A stretch of DNA of 64,000 bases, from positions 62,001 to 126,000 of the forward strand of contig JADHVO010000001.1 in the NCBI GenBank assembly GCA_016783965.1, written 5' to 3'. Each line of letters starts with the position of its first letter. The first letter of the stretch is position 1. Below the pieces are notes generated by a model. It did no database searches, had not been told where the DNA came from, and saw nothing but the letters and a program-made list of their open reading frames with translations. Below, piece by piece: positions 17,579 through 26,898 of this stretch. The position numbers and the translations under genes were made by a program. Source of the stretch: Alphaproteobacteria bacterium. Its GTDB lineage: Bacteria > Pseudomonadota > Alphaproteobacteria > Micropepsales > Micropepsaceae.

Positions 17579-19068
17579 TGCGCTGCGCGGCCCCAGTTGT
17601 CGCTATTGCGCTTCTCTTGTCGGCCTGTGCCGTGGGCCCTGACTTTGAACGACCAGTCCCGCCGACGGCAAAGGACTATGGATCGGCCCCAATGACCGGC
17701 CGCACGGTCGGGTCAACAGCAGCCGGTGTCGACGCTCAACGATTCGTCGCCGATATGGATATTCCCGCGCAGTGGTGGACGCTGTTCCGCTCGGCCAAGC
17801 TTACCCGTCTGGTGGACGACGCACAAAGGGCGAACCCCAACGTCGCTGCTGCGCAAGCCGCGTTGCGCCAAGCCCACGAGCTTTACGCCGCCCAGTGGAC
17901 CAGCCTGCTTCCTACCGTCCAAGGTGGATTCAGCGCGTCGCGCGCGCACAACGCCGACAGCGCCATTGCGAATCCAACGGTGTCTCCCACGCCGACCTAC
18001 AACCTCTATACCGCGCAGCTGAATGTAAGCTATGCGCTGGACGTATTCGGCGGTACCCGGCGCGCGATCGAGTCTGCAGGGGCGCAGGAAGAGGCAAGCC
18101 GCTTCGAACTCGAAGCCACTTATCTGACCCTCAGCAGCAACGTGGTCGTGACTGCGATGCAGGAAGCGTCGTTGCGTGCCCAGATCGCCAGCATCGAGCG
18201 CCTCCTCCAGCTGCAGCACCAGTTGACCGACCTTGTCCATCGTCAGCGCGAACTGGGAACAGCAAGTCTGGTCGATGTACTCGCCCAGGAATCGGCCGAA
18301 GCACAAACGGCGCAGCTACTCCCGCCTCTCGAGAAGCAGCTCGCCCAGACGCGCGACGCCCTGACGGCGCTGCTCGGGCGACTGCCGTCGGAGGAGCCCC
18401 AGGAAACATTCACGCTGGATGAGCTGACACTGCCGACTGATCTTCCCGTCAGCCTCCCCTCCAAACTTGTCCGGCAACGACCGGATGTCCGCCAGGCAGA
18501 GGCGAACGTGCATGCCGCTACGGCACAAGTCGGCGTCGCGATCGCCGACATGTTTCCGCAGTTCTCGATCGACGCCGGCACGGGCTCCAGCGCATTGAAA
18601 ATCGGTGAGCTCTTTGCGCCCGGGACGACCTTCTGGAGTGTGGGCGGATCGCTGGCGCAGACCCTGTTTGATGCGGGCGCATTGCTCCACAAGCGACGCG
18701 CGGCGGATGCGGCTATGGATCAGGCGGCCGCGCAATACCGCGCCACCGTGATCCTCGCCTGCCAGAACGTCGCCGACACCCTGCACGCGCTCAAATGGGA
18801 TGCCGATGCGGTCAAGGCCAGCACGCAGGCGGCTGACGCGGCAGAGCGGACCTATGACCTGGCACAACGCCAGTTCAAGCTGGGTACGATCAGTTTTGTC
18901 GCGCTCTTGAACGCAGAACAGGCCTATCGGCAGGCGGAGATCACCCTGGCCCAGGCACGCGCCAACCGCTATGCGGACACCGCTGGCCTTTTTCAGGCGC
19001 TTGGCGGCGGCTGGTGGAATCGCATCGAAGAGGCTCGAAATGAAGGATCTGGTTCTCCGCGAAAATAG
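17578..19068 (+). CDS. NodT-family outer-membrane efflux channel (TolC-like lipoprotein)
   Basis: 496 residues. The ATG at 17578 shares TGATG with the permease stop. A lipoprotein signal peptide ends in a lipobox (LLSACAVGPDF, Cys near residue 16); the sequence after it, C-A-V-G-P-D-F-x-x-P, is the hallmark of the NodT group. Two TolC-type duplicated helical domains follow, with W-W-x-L-F near residue 62, and LGxVAGL-like repeats near the C-terminus. It forms a trimeric tunnel through the outer membrane and completes the tripartite pump. The last 29 bases overlap the start of the enoyl-CoA hydratase gene. Confidence 0.9.
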   Translation: MRCAAPVVAIALLLSACAVGPDFERPVPPTAKDYGSAPMTGRTVGSTAAGVDAQRFVADMDIPAQWWTLFRSAKLTRLVDDAQRANPNVAAAQAALRQAHELYAAQWTSLLPTVQGGFSASRAHNADSAIANPTVSPTPTYNLYTAQLNVSYALDVFGGTRRAIESAGAQEEASRFELEATYLTLSSNVVVTAMQEASLRAQIASIERLLQLQHQLTDLVHRQRELGTASLVDVLAQESAEAQTAQLLPPLEKQLAQTRDALTALLGRLPSEEPQETFTLDELTLPTDLPVSLPSKLVRQRPDVRQAEANVHAATAQVGVAIADMFPQFSIDAGTGSSALKIGELFAPGTTFWSVGGSLAQTLFDAGALLHKRRAADAAMDQAAAQYRATVILACQNVADTLHALKWDADAVKASTQAADAAERTYDLAQRQFKLGTISFVALLNAEQAYRQAEITLAQARANRYADTAGLFQALGGGWWNRIEEARNEGSGSPRK

Positions 19069-19792
19069 GCACGGCGCGGCAATTCTGACGCTCAACCGCC
19101 CCGAAAAGCTGAATGCTCTGACAAAGGATCTGTTCGAGGCCCTTGAGGCCCACGTCGATTCCCTCGCGCACGAGACGAGGACCATCGGTTTGGTGATTGT
19201 CCGCGGCGCTGAAGGAAACTTCTCTGCCGGCTACGATCTCAAGGAAACCACCGAGCAGGTTAAGGCGCATGCCAAGCCCCACTTCCACTCGGATGTCATC
19301 GAGAAGCTCGCCAATCTACCTCAGCCGGTGATCTCTGCCGTGCAGGGGCACTGTTCGACGGGTGCGCTGGAGCTTGCGCTCGCGGCCGATCTGATCGTGG
19401 CGTCGAAATCGGCCAAGTTCTCGGACGTCTACGCGCGATGGGGTCTGACACCGATCTGGGGCCTCAGCCTGCGCCTGCCGCATCGCGTGGGAACCGCAAT
19501 CGCAGCCGAAATGATGCTGAGCTGCCGGACCTATTCTGGAACCGAAGCGCGCGACATCCACCTGGTGAACTTCTGCTTCCCGGACGAAACGTACGAGGCG
19601 GACCTGGCGGAGCTATCCACCCAGATTCTTGCAAACTCGTGGTATGCAAACCAGGTCAACAAGCGCGCCTTGATTGCAAGCGCTGGACTGACACTGCGCG
19701 ACGCGCACGCGCTGGAGATGTTCAAGGACGAAGGTCTCTCGCCCGATGCCGCCAAGCGCCTTGCGAAATTCACCTCCCGACGCCGGACTTGA
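19040..19792 (+). CDS. enoyl-CoA hydratase/isomerase (crotonase family)
   Basis: 250 residues from the ATG at 19040, inside the end of the channel gene. Crotonase hallmarks are L-N-R-P-E-K-L-N-A-L (residues 15-24), the oxyanion-hole segment F-S-A-G-Y-D-L (about 56-62) and the second one in QGHCSTGALELALAADLIVAS (partly quoted, about 99-115). In the catalytic position the first Glu of classic hydratases is not obvious, so hydratase, isomerase or hydrolase activity cannot be told apart. The overlap with the pump operon is unusual and implies co-translation with the channel. A longer frame extends upstream of 19040 but lacks homology there. Confidence 0.8.
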   Translation: MKDLVLRENRHGAAILTLNRPEKLNALTKDLFEALEAHVDSLAHETRTIGLVIVRGAEGNFSAGYDLKETTEQVKAHAKPHFHSDVIEKLANLPQPVISAVQGHCSTGALELALAADLIVASKSAKFSDVYARWGLTPIWGLSLRLPHRVGTAIAAEMMLSCRTYSGTEARDIHLVNFCFPDETYEADLAELSTQILANSWYANQVNKRALIASAGLTLRDAHALEMFKDEGLSPDAAKRLAKFTSRRRT

Positions 19793-19927
19793 CGAAATGG
19801 TTGGTGGATGCGGGCGCAGTTAGGACTTCGCAACGCCTGACCAATGCGTTCAGCAAGAAGTTCGAGAACCACCGCTATGTTCTGGCGCTGCACTTCTTCG
19901 GCGGTTCTGCCTTGGTCGACCCGGACA

Positions 19928-20479
19928 TCAACTATCAACCCCAAGCGGGCGAGACCGGCTTTGAGTGCGTGCCTCGGCGAGCGCCGCTTCCAAGTCCCGG
20001 CGCAGTGCTGCCAGGTCGCGACCCGCGACCGCAGATTTCATGCGGTCATTGAGAAGAACGCGCGCAGCGTCGTGCTGGGGATCACCGATGATGCCGAGAA
20101 ATACCGGGATACCGCGGTCGATCTGCTCTGCGATTGCGATGACGACACGCGCATCGCGGAGCACCTCCGTCGATCCGCACACGTCAAAAATCAACCCCAC
20201 GCGCTCCACGAAGTGCTCCGGAATAGCGATATCGGTTTCGTGAATGATTATTCCGATGCGATTCGGCCGCCAGCCATCGTCAAGCGACGGGGTCCGACGC
20301 CACAAACAATAGAATTCGCTACAAGCCCGCGGACGCACCGCATAGATCGAGCATCCGCCGTTCCATAGTGGACAGAGGGTGTCTTTCGGCTTGCGCAGCA
20401 TCGGATCGTTGATGTGATAGTAGCTGCAACAAACGTTGCAGTCTCCGCAACTCCGTCCGGGCACGAGGCTGCTGGACAT
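19928..20479 (-). CDS. YkgJ-family cysteine-cluster protein
   Basis: 183 residues with eight Cys in the first 60: C11, C14, C17, C18, C36, C43, C53 and C58, arranged as CxxCxxCC...C...C...RPxxC...C. This is the YkgJ/Fli cysteine-cluster pattern thought to bind zinc or an iron-sulfur cluster. The remainder (about 65-183) is an alpha/beta region with a polar C-terminus and no membrane segment. The role of the family is unknown. It is read toward the enoyl-CoA hydratase gene, with a 135-base gap that holds nothing recognisable. Confidence 0.75.
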   Translation of the reverse strand: MSSSLVPGRSCGDCNVCCSYYHINDPMLRKPKDTLCPLWNGGCSIYAVRPRACSEFYCLWRRTPSLDDGWRPNRIGIIIHETDIAIPEHFVERVGLIFDVCGSTEVLRDARVVIAIAEQIDRGIPVFLGIIGDPQHDAARVLLNDRMKSAVAGRDLAALRRDLEAALAEARTQSRSRPLGVDS

Positions 20480-20732
20480 CTGTCAATCCCTGGCGCGCAT
20501 GAAGCAAGCTTCATCCGGCTTCTCGCCAGAAGCAAGAATGGCTTGGAACCAATACTGCGTGGTCCGAGAAGCCGTGGAGGCTTGCCTCGCAAGAAGCGGT
20601 ACCGCGTGTGGATCCCGAGTTCCGCGCGTCCAGCTCGGAAGATTGGGAATTCGTATGTGACGAGCCATGTACGCATCGCCACTTCGCGCGTTGTCAACAT
20701 TGCTGGAAGTCCCCCGCAGGAGAGGATTCGTC

Positions 20733-21629
20733 ATGGGAAGGTTGAGACTTGCGTTGCTTGCATCGTTGTTTCCGCTCAGTCTCGCGTCGTCGGCCAACGC
20801 ACAGCATGACTGGCGTTACGACCGCGATCGCGCCGAGGGCTATGCGCGGGAAACCGGCGGCTATTGCGATCGGTATGGCTGTCCTGACCGGTTCTGGCGC
20901 TACCCGGTGCACTACGGGCCGGTGTTCGTGGACGGGCACTGGTTCAAGGGGCCGGTCTATTTCCGCGGCTATGGATGGAATCGCCAATACTGGGTGCATG
21001 GCAGCTGGCATCGCGACGAATGGCGCGGGCCGCGCCCGTGGTGGGCCCGGCAAGCGCACGACGGTCCACCGCTCAGTTTCGCGTTCTACATGGCGCACGG
21101 CTTTCGCATTGAAGGGCACTGGCACGACGAGCATGACGCCGACCAGGGCGGAGGGTACGACCACGGTGGCGACTGGCACGACCATGGCGGTTCCGAGGGC
21201 GACTGGCACGATCACCACGACACCGGAGGGGACCACGGCGACCGTGGCGGCTCATGGCAGGGCGGCGATCATGGCGGATATGGCAGTGACCAGGGCGCCG
21301 GTCAGGGCCGCTGGAACAACGGCGATCAGACCGGAGGGCCCGATCATCCTCCGGCGCAAAACGTCATCACGGTGACGTCGGCAACCTACGGGGCGAGCTG
21401 TCATCAGCCGAACGGAAACGTCACGCATTTTCTGGCGGACGCATGCAACGGCAAGGCCACCTGCGACTACACGGTGCGATACCAGACGATCGGCGATCCC
21501 GCGCCCGGTTGCGCCAAGGACTTCTCGGTGCAGTGGACATGCTCGGCGGGGCAAGGTGGCTCGCAAGGCGCACCGGCCGAAGCAGGCTTTGGAAGCAAGG
21601 TCACGCTTCAGTGCGCCGCGAGGCCTTGA
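20733..21629 (+). CDS. secreted His/Gly/Asp-rich protein with a SUEL-lectin-like C-terminal domain
   Basis: 298 residues from the ATG at 20733 (site AGGAGAGG nearby). Signal peptide residues 1-22, ending SANAQ. The mature N-terminal half is rich in Tyr, Trp and Arg, with short repeats of the form Y-x-x-x-G-W-x-x-x-x. A low-complexity stretch of H, D, G and W (about 135-205) could bind metal ions. The C-terminal part (about 208-275) has four Cys in the SUEL/Gal_lectin order: ATYGASC, then CNGKATCDYTV, then IGDPAPGC, then VQWTC. That matches the rhamnose/galactose-binding lectin fold, so binding of envelope sugars is likely but untested. Confidence 0.65.
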   Translation: MGRLRLALLASLFPLSLASSANAQHDWRYDRDRAEGYARETGGYCDRYGCPDRFWRYPVHYGPVFVDGHWFKGPVYFRGYGWNRQYWVHGSWHRDEWRGPRPWWARQAHDGPPLSFAFYMAHGFRIEGHWHDEHDADQGGGYDHGGDWHDHGGSEGDWHDHHDTGGDHGDRGGSWQGGDHGGYGSDQGAGQGRWNNGDQTGGPDHPPAQNVITVTSATYGASCHQPNGNVTHFLADACNGKATCDYTVRYQTIGDPAPGCAKDFSVQWTCSAGQGGSQGAPAEAGFGSKVTLQCAARP

Positions 21630-21704
21630 GGGCAAATGTGCCGTTCCCGGCGCCAGCCACGAACTAGCGCTGCCTAACGCCAGAACACGGCTGTTTCGTA
21701 CCGT

Positions 21705-21790
21705 TGGTGCGGGTGGTCGGAATCGAACCGACATGACCGGAGGTCGCGGCATTTTGAGTGCCGTGCGTCTACCTGTTTCGCCACACCCGC
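21705..21790 (-). tRNA. tRNA-Leu (anticodon CAA)
   Basis: On the minus strand the sequence folds as a full type II tRNA. The acceptor stem is GCGGGTG with CACCCGC, the D-arm is GCGAAACAGGTAGACGC, the anticodon stem is CGGCA/TGCCG with loop CTCAAAA, and the T-arm contains GGTTCGATTCC. The CCA end is encoded (21705-21707). Length is 86 nt including CCA. Loop position 34-36 reads CAA, which decodes UUG. Confidence 0.95.
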
Positions 21791-21793
21791 GCC

Positions 21794-21846
21794 GCGGACC
21801 TATAAGACTTTTGAGTCCGCTGCGTCTACCATTCCGCCACTGGGGC
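21794..21846 (-). pseudogene. truncated tRNA-Leu-like fragment (5' half only)
   Basis: Just upstream of the intact tRNA-Leu, the minus strand begins with a plausible acceptor GCCCCAG, then TGGCGGAATGGTAGACGC (a leucine-type D-arm), then GCGGA-CTCAAAA as anticodon stem and loop. After the loop there is an extra GTCTTATAGG before the matching TCCGC. The variable arm, T-arm, acceptor 3' strand and CCA are missing, and the next intact tRNA starts almost at once. A decayed second leucine tRNA gene is the best reading. Confidence 0.7.
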
Positions 21847-21974
21847 ACGTCGAAGAAATCGGGGAATGGCCGGCCTTTATAGTCGGCCCGCTCCGCCCGT
21901 CAACTTTGGCCCCCGTTGCTCCGGCCGCCGCTTCACCCCTAGGCTTTCGCCCAGCCAAAACAGAGGAAAACGTC

Positions 21975-22628
21975 GTGAAGCTCTACACCGAGAATTATCC
22001 CGCGCCGAACCCGCGCAAGGTGCACATCTACCTCGCCGAGAAAGGAATCGACACCGTCGAACGCGTGCACACCAAGATGATGGAGGGCATGCACAAGGCG
22101 CCGGATTTCCTCAAGAAGAACACGCTCGGCCAGGTGCCCACGCTGGAGACCGACGACGGGCGCTTCCTGTCCGAATCCATCGCCATCTGCCGCTACTTCG
22201 AGTCGCTGCATCCCAATCCACCGCTCTTCGGCCGCTCGCCTTACGAGCAGGCGGAAGTCGAGATGTGGATTCGCCGAAGCGAATTCCGCCTGTGGACTCC
22301 GGCGGGCCAGGTCTGGATCAACGACGACCCGCGCACAGCGCGCGTGAATCCGAGCCAGTTCAAGGAATACGGCCAGCACATGCGCAAGGGCGTGTTTGCC
22401 GCGATGAAGTTCTTCGACAAGGAACTCAGCGGCGCGGGGCCGTTCCTCGTGCACGACTACTTCTCGATGGCAGACATCGTTCTTTTGTGCGGCATCGACT
22501 TCGCGAAGTTCGTGAACATGCCGATCCCCGACGACCTCACGCACCTCAAGGCCTGGCACGCCCGCGTGTCGGCGCGGCCGAGTGCGCGGGCCGAAGGCGT
22601 GCCGGGCGCTGCGCCCCTGAAGCTTTAG
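21975..22628 (+). CDS. glutathione S-transferase family protein
   Basis: 217 residues from GTG at 21975 (GAGGAAAA just upstream). The N-terminal thioredoxin-like domain starts [16 protein letters not shown], and the glutathione-binding strand is [21 protein letters not shown] (partly quoted: GQVPTLE at about 50-56; SES-I at about 64-67). The C-terminal helical domain follows from about residue 90. It should conjugate or reduce cytoplasmic substrates with glutathione; the Ser/Tyr/Cys catalytic residue near residue 10 is not clear. An upstream in-frame start at 21906 would add a sequence with no homology. Confidence 0.85.
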   Translation: MKLYTENYPAPNPRKVHIYLAEKGIDTVERVHTKMMEGMHKAPDFLKKNTLGQVPTLETDDGRFLSESIAICRYFESLHPNPPLFGRSPYEQAEVEMWIRRSEFRLWTPAGQVWINDDPRTARVNPSQFKEYGQHMRKGVFAAMKFFDKELSGAGPFLVHDYFSMADIVLLCGIDFAKFVNMPIPDDLTHLKAWHARVSARPSARAEGVPGAAPLKL

Positions 22629-22762
22629 GCGAATTCGAGGAAACTTCGCGCCGACCGCGCTACCGCCGGTGAACTGCGCCTGGGGGAAGCGCTCGCTTAC
22701 GCCCGGCTGTTCCGTCAGTCTCCTGCCCGCCCAAGGGGGGAGCGGGGTTAAGGAGACGTTTA

Positions 22763-22960
22763 GTGCGCTTCCTGGTCTTTCTCGGCTTCATCTTGGCCGG
22801 CATGCTGCTGTTCAGCCAGGCGCTCGCGATGATGGAACTGCCGGACATGCCCGGCGACATCTCGTTTGGCGGCGCAACGTGGCATATCCACATCCCTGTG
22901 CTGTTTTCGCTGGGGGCTGTGGCGCTGTCGGGCCTTATAATTTGGGCGGTCAAGCGTTAG
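22763..22960 (+). CDS. DUF2905 small membrane protein
   Basis: 65 residues, starting with GTG preceded by AAGGAGACG. Two membrane helices (about 1-22 and 44-62) flank the DUF2905 core [22 protein letters not shown] (residues 27-48), including the family's G-D-I-x-x-x-G and x-x-I-P. The family has no known function. It is 32 bases before purH on the same strand, so the two are likely co-transcribed. Confidence 0.75.
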   Translation: MRFLVFLGFILAGMLLFSQALAMMELPDMPGDISFGGATWHIHIPVLFSLGAVALSGLIIWAVKR

Positions 22961-22992
22961 GACCGGGCGTAGCCTCGCCGGTCCGAGTCGCC

Positions 22993-24585
22993 ATGACCCA
23001 CCGCAAAATCCGCCGCGCCATCCTTTCGGTCTATGACAAGACCGGACTGGTCGACTTCGCCAAGGGGCTCGATCGCCACGGCGTCATGCTGATCTCGACC
23101 GGCGGCTCGGCCAAGGCGCTGCGCGCCGCCGGACTGAAGGTCGCAGACATTTCGGAGATCACAGGTTTCCCGGAGATGATGGACGGCCGCGTGAAGACCC
23201 TGCACCCGAAGGTGCACGGTGGCCTGCTCTCCCTGCGCGACAAGTCCGATCACGCCGCGGCGATGACGGACCACGGGATCGACGGCATCGATCTCCTCGT
23301 CTCCAACCTTTATCCCTTCGAGGCCACGGTCGCGAAGGGCGCGGGCTTCGAAGACACGATCGAGCAGATCGACATCGGCGGCCCGGCGATGACGCGCTCG
23401 GCGGCGAAGAACCACGAGTGGGTGACGGTCGTCACCGATCCCGAGGACTACGCCTTCGTGCTGGGCGAGATGGACGCCAATGACGGCGCCACCTCGGGCG
23501 CACTGCGGCGCCGCCTGGCCCAGATCGCCTTCTCGCGCACCGCGGCGTACGACGCCGCCGTGTCGAACTGGTTCGCCGATGAGCTCGCGAAGGGCGGCGA
23601 CAACGCACCGCCGCGCTATCGCAGCTTCGCAGGCACGCTGCGCCAGCCGTTGCGCTACGGCGAGAACCCGCACCAGAAAGCCGCGTTCTATGTCGGCGGT
23701 GAGACGCGCTACGGGGTTGCGACCGCCGAACAGGTGCAGGGCCGCGAGCTCAGCTATATCAACCTGCTCGATGCCGACGCCGCCTTCGAGCTGGTCGCCG
23801 AGTTCAAGGATCAGCCGGCGGTCGCGATCATCAAGCACGCCAATCCCTGCGGCGTGGCCGTCGGCAAGACCTACAGGGACGCGTACCTGCGTGCGCTGCG
23901 GTGCGATCCGGTCAGTCGGTTCGGCGGCATCATCGCGCTCAATGGAACGCTCGACGGCGAGACGGCGGAAGAGATCGCCAAGATCGTCACCGACGTCATC
24001 ATCGTGCCGCACGCCACCGACGAAGCGAAGGCGGAGATCACGCGGCGCCGCAACGCGCGCCTGCTGATTGCCGGCGGCCTGCCCAATCCCTATGCCTTCG
24101 GCTGGACGGTGAAGTCGGTCGCCGGCGGCCTGCTCGTCCAGACACGTGACGATGCTGACGCGAGCAAGCTCGAACTCAAGGTCGTCACAAAGAAGCACCC
24201 GACGCCGCAGCAGCTCGCCGACCTGCGATTCGCGTTCCGCGTCGGCAAGCACACCAAGTCGAACACCATCATTTATGCCAAAGACGGCGCCACCGTCGGC
24301 ATCGGCGCCGGCCAGATGAGCCGCGTCGACGCGGCTCGCATCGCGGCGATCAAGGCGCGCGACGCTGCGAAGGAGGCTGGCCTCTCCGAACCGCTGACCG
24401 TGGGCTCGGTCGCGTCGTCGGACGCATTCTTCCCCTTCCCTGACGGCCTGCTGGCGGTCGCGGAAGCCGGAGCGACCGCCGTGATCCAGCCGGGCGGCTC
24501 GATCAATGACAAAGATGTCATTGCCGCGGCCAATGAAGCGGGCATTGCCATGGTGTTCAGCGGAGTGCGACAGTTCCGGCATTGA
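22993..24585 (+). CDS. purH: bifunctional AICAR transformylase/IMP cyclohydrolase PurH
   Basis: 530 residues, the normal PurH size. It catalyses the last two steps of de novo IMP synthesis: formylation of AICAR with 10-formyl-THF and ring closure of FAICAR. The IMP cyclohydrolase domain (1-195) starts with [10 protein letters not shown] and holds [23 protein letters not shown] and the Arg/Lys-rich [13 protein letters not shown]. The AICAR transformylase domain (about 200-530) contains [19 protein letters not shown] and FPFPDG near the C-terminus. The start ATG is at 22993; the longer open frame upstream is unrelated sequence. Confidence 0.97.
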   Translation: MTHRKIRRAILSVYDKTGLVDFAKGLDRHGVMLISTGGSAKALRAAGLKVADISEITGFPEMMDGRVKTLHPKVHGGLLSLRDKSDHAAAMTDHGIDGIDLLVSNLYPFEATVAKGAGFEDTIEQIDIGGPAMTRSAAKNHEWVTVVTDPEDYAFVLGEMDANDGATSGALRRRLAQIAFSRTAAYDAAVSNWFADELAKGGDNAPPRYRSFAGTLRQPLRYGENPHQKAAFYVGGETRYGVATAEQVQGRELSYINLLDADAAFELVAEFKDQPAVAIIKHANPCGVAVGKTYRDAYLRALRCDPVSRFGGIIALNGTLDGETAEEIAKIVTDVIIVPHATDEAKAEITRRRNARLLIAGGLPNPYAFGWTVKSVAGGLLVQTRDDADASKLELKVVTKKHPTPQQLADLRFAFRVGKHTKSNTIIYAKDGATVGIGAGQMSRVDAARIAAIKARDAAKEAGLSEPLTVGSVASSDAFFPFPDGLLAVAEAGATAVIQPGGSINDKDVIAAANEAGIAMVFSGVRQFRH

Positions 24586-24600
24586 GCCGGAGAGGGGGAC

Positions 24601-24834
24601 ATGCGGCGGCTAATGATTGCGCTGGCGGCAGCCGGCCTCGCCTTTGGCTTCGCGCATGCGGCCGGAAGCAAGAGCGTCACCGTCTCCTGCACCAAGGATC
24701 TCGCGACGGGCGACTACAGCTACAGCACCGCGGGCTGGCCTGCCGGCTATTCCATCGCGATGGTAAGCTTCGTCGAAAGCCGCCGCGACAGCCACACCGC
24801 CTACGGCACGTGCACAATCACGCTGCACATTTAG
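24601..24834 (+). CDS. small secreted protein, unknown
   Basis: 77 residues. Signal peptide residues 1-20 ([20 protein letters not shown]), then a 57-residue mature protein with two Cys (in TVSCTKD and YGTCTIT) that could form one disulfide in a small beta-rich domain. A strong site GAGAGGGGGAC lies just before the ATG, and the gap from purH is 15 bases, so it is likely in the purH transcript. Its end overlaps the tail of the convergent MFS gene by four bases. No family recognised. Confidence 0.6.
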   Translation: MRRLMIALAAAGLAFGFAHAAGSKSVTVSCTKDLATGDYSYSTAGWPAGYSIAMVSFVESRRDSHTAYGTCTITLHI

Positions 24835-26336
24835 TCGGCAACGACTGCGCGCTCTTCCTTCACGAACACCATCAGTAGCAGGCCCACGGCCAGGAAGCCG
24901 ATGATCGGCAATAGCCCGCCGCGCTGGCTCATGGTCCAGGCCGTCATAAGCGACACCGCGCCATTGGCGAACGGCGTCGCCGCCGTACCGGAGAGCGACA
25001 TCAGGCCGAAGAACTCCGTCATCTTCTCCGGCGGCGACAGCCGCGCCATCATCGTGCGTGCGTTGGCATAGCCTGCGGTGATCAGCACCGCCACGCCGTT
25101 GACGATCAGCAGATAGATCACCTGCGGCCAGGTGTTGAAAAACGGCAGGTCGTTGATCGGCGCCGCATGGACGTCGTAGGGGATGAACCAGAACATCCGG
25201 TCGGGCGCGAAAGTGAGGCTCAGGCAGAAGAACACCAGTGTGCCACCGATGCTCACGAAGATCGCGCGCTTGGATCCCAGCCCGTTGTCGAGCCAACCAC
25301 CGACGAACCCGCCGAGCACCGCGAACACGCTGAGCTCGATACCGTAGACCATCATGGTCAGCGGCTCCCAGTTGAAAGTACTCGCCGCGTAGATGCCGCC
25401 GAACAGCAGCACCGCGCCCATGCCGTCGTTGAAGAAGATGCGCGCGATCAGGTACATCGCGATGTTGCGGTAGTGCTTGAGGCTGACGACGGTGCTCCAC
25501 ACCGCGCGCACGCCGAGCCTCATCTGCCGCACCACGGGAATGCCGGTGCTCGGCTTGTCGGGCGTGAACAGGAACAGCGGCAGCGCGAAGATCGCGAGCC
25601 AGATGCCGGAGATCGGGCCGGTCAGGCGTTCGGGAACATGCGCCTCGCGGCTGATGCCGAACAGCGGATGGTCCGGGATGAAGAACCAGTGCAGGTAACC
25701 CGGGGCCGAGAACGCCACGAACATGAAACCGAGCAGGAGGATGCCGGCGAGATTGCCGAGCGACAGGCCCAGTCCCGACAACGGCCCCACGCGCTCATGC
25801 GGCGCGATGGTCGGAAGCATCGCGTTGTGGAACACGCTGGAAAACTCGTAGGAGAAGTTTGCGATGATGATGGCGAAGGCGATGAGCCACAGCGTCGAGG
25901 CCGGCGCATGCGGGGTTGCCACCCACATGGCCAGCATCGAGATGATCATCAGCACCGTGTAGACGAAAATCCATGGCTTGCGCCGCCCGCCATTGTCGGC
26001 GATCGCGCCCAGGAACGGCGCCGCCAGCGCGGTTGCGATACCGCCCCAGGAGGAGATCGCCGCCCACACGGACTGGCCCTGCACCGGATCGCTGAACACG
26101 TGCCGCGTGAAATACGGCCCGAACAGATAGATCGTGACCAGCAGCACATAGGGGATGCGGGCGCATTCGAACATCGCCCAGGAGATCTGGCCCAGCCTGC
26201 TGGCGATCGGCCCGCCGGTGGCGGATTCTCCTGCCGGCCTATGGAGCCAAGAGGCGAGTCCGCCGGCGGCTACCGCCGCGTCAGCGGCGGGATCGTTCGG
26301 CTCGTTGCCGGCGGCAGCGCCCGCATCCGCGGCCAT
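24831..26336 (-). CDS. MFS transporter, UMF1/Atg22-like family
   Basis: 501 residues from the ATG at 26336. After a polar, Ala-rich N-terminus (1-35) come 12 membrane helices. The first has ISWAMFECARIPYVLLV and continues YLFGPYFTRHVF, the signature of the UMF1/Atg22 (COG2270) branch: W-A-x-x-E/D-x-A-x-x-P-Y and F-x-P-Y-F. UMF1 members are thought to export amino acids or other metabolites; the bacterial substrate is not known. A longer frame upstream would overlap the SH3 protein gene out of phase, so the shorter start is preferred. Confidence 0.8.
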   Translation of the reverse strand: MAADAGAAAGNEPNDPAADAAVAAGGLASWLHRPAGESATGGPIASRLGQISWAMFECARIPYVLLVTIYLFGPYFTRHVFSDPVQGQSVWAAISSWGGIATALAAPFLGAIADNGGRRKPWIFVYTVLMIISMLAMWVATPHAPASTLWLIAFAIIIANFSYEFSSVFHNAMLPTIAPHERVGPLSGLGLSLGNLAGILLLGFMFVAFSAPGYLHWFFIPDHPLFGISREAHVPERLTGPISGIWLAIFALPLFLFTPDKPSTGIPVVRQMRLGVRAVWSTVVSLKHYRNIAMYLIARIFFNDGMGAVLLFGGIYAASTFNWEPLTMMVYGIELSVFAVLGGFVGGWLDNGLGSKRAIFVSIGGTLVFFCLSLTFAPDRMFWFIPYDVHAAPINDLPFFNTWPQVIYLLIVNGVAVLITAGYANARTMMARLSPPEKMTEFFGLMSLSGTAATPFANGAVSLMTAWTMSQRGGLLPIIGFLAVGLLLMVFVKEERAVVAD

Positions 26337-26364
26337 GCGCCCCCGACTCTCGTTGATGGGCCTG

Positions 26365-26862
26365 TCATTGGAAGACCTCGCCAACGTCCACTCCCCAGAT
26401 ATCTCTCTTGTCGACCCAGCCGTCGGTTCCGGAGGCTTCCACCTCGCAGACCTGAAGCTTGCATGCCTTGAGCCTCGCCACAACGCCGGGCCCGGCATGC
26501 GCGATAACTCTGGAGTGCGGATCATCGGTTTCGTGCAGGTCGGACTTTGTAAATCCGACGAACAGCACGGTGCGCCTGTCGCTCAGTTGCGTGTGGTGCA
26601 TCCAGCCGACAACGCCGTCGACGTCCTTGACCTTGCGCCAGGCGTCGAAGGTCGCGATCTCCTTCAGCGGATAATCCTTGTGCTGATAGATCCAGAGGAT
26701 CCTGTGGTCGTAGGACGGCCCCTCGCGCAGATTGGCCGTCGCCCCGCGCACGCTCACATAATGCGGCACGAACGCCGCCGGCGCATCTGCCGCAGCGGCA
26801 GGCGCGGTGAGCGCCAGCAGAAAGACCATTGAACGTAACAAGAATCGGGAATCGCACGGCAT
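26365..26862 (-). CDS. secreted SH3-like domain protein (COG3807 type)
   Basis: 165 residues with a signal peptide (residues about 8-25, ending AAAADA). Two SH3b-like units follow: VSVRGATANLREGPSYDHRILWIY (about 36-60, partly quoted) with the N-L-R-x-G-P motif and W-R-K-V-x-D-x-D-G-V-x-G-W-(M/V) (about 74-87), then GWVDKRDIWGV (about 147-157). Proteins of this family sit in the periplasm and are assumed to bind peptidoglycan or a partner protein. It lies 28 bases upstream of the UMF1 gene start on the same strand. Confidence 0.85.
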   Translation of the reverse strand: MPCDSRFLLRSMVFLLALTAPAAAADAPAAFVPHYVSVRGATANLREGPSYDHRILWIYQHKDYPLKEIATFDAWRKVKDVDGVVGWMHHTQLSDRRTVLFVGFTKSDLHETDDPHSRVIAHAGPGVVARLKACKLQVCEVEASGTDGWVDKRDIWGVDVGEVFQ

Positions 26863-26877
26863 GCGGCGACGATGATA

Positions 26878-26898
26878 GCCGCGCCTCCGGCGCGCGGC
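26878..26898. terminator. GC-rich hairpin after the ATP-grasp-like gene
   Basis: Perfect 7-bp inverted repeat GCCGCGC (26878-26884) and GCGCGGC (26892-26898) with a 7-base loop. It begins directly beyond the stop of the minus-strand gene at 26899 and lies in the short gap before the SH3 gene start. No T-run, so only a possible terminator. Confidence 0.4.
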
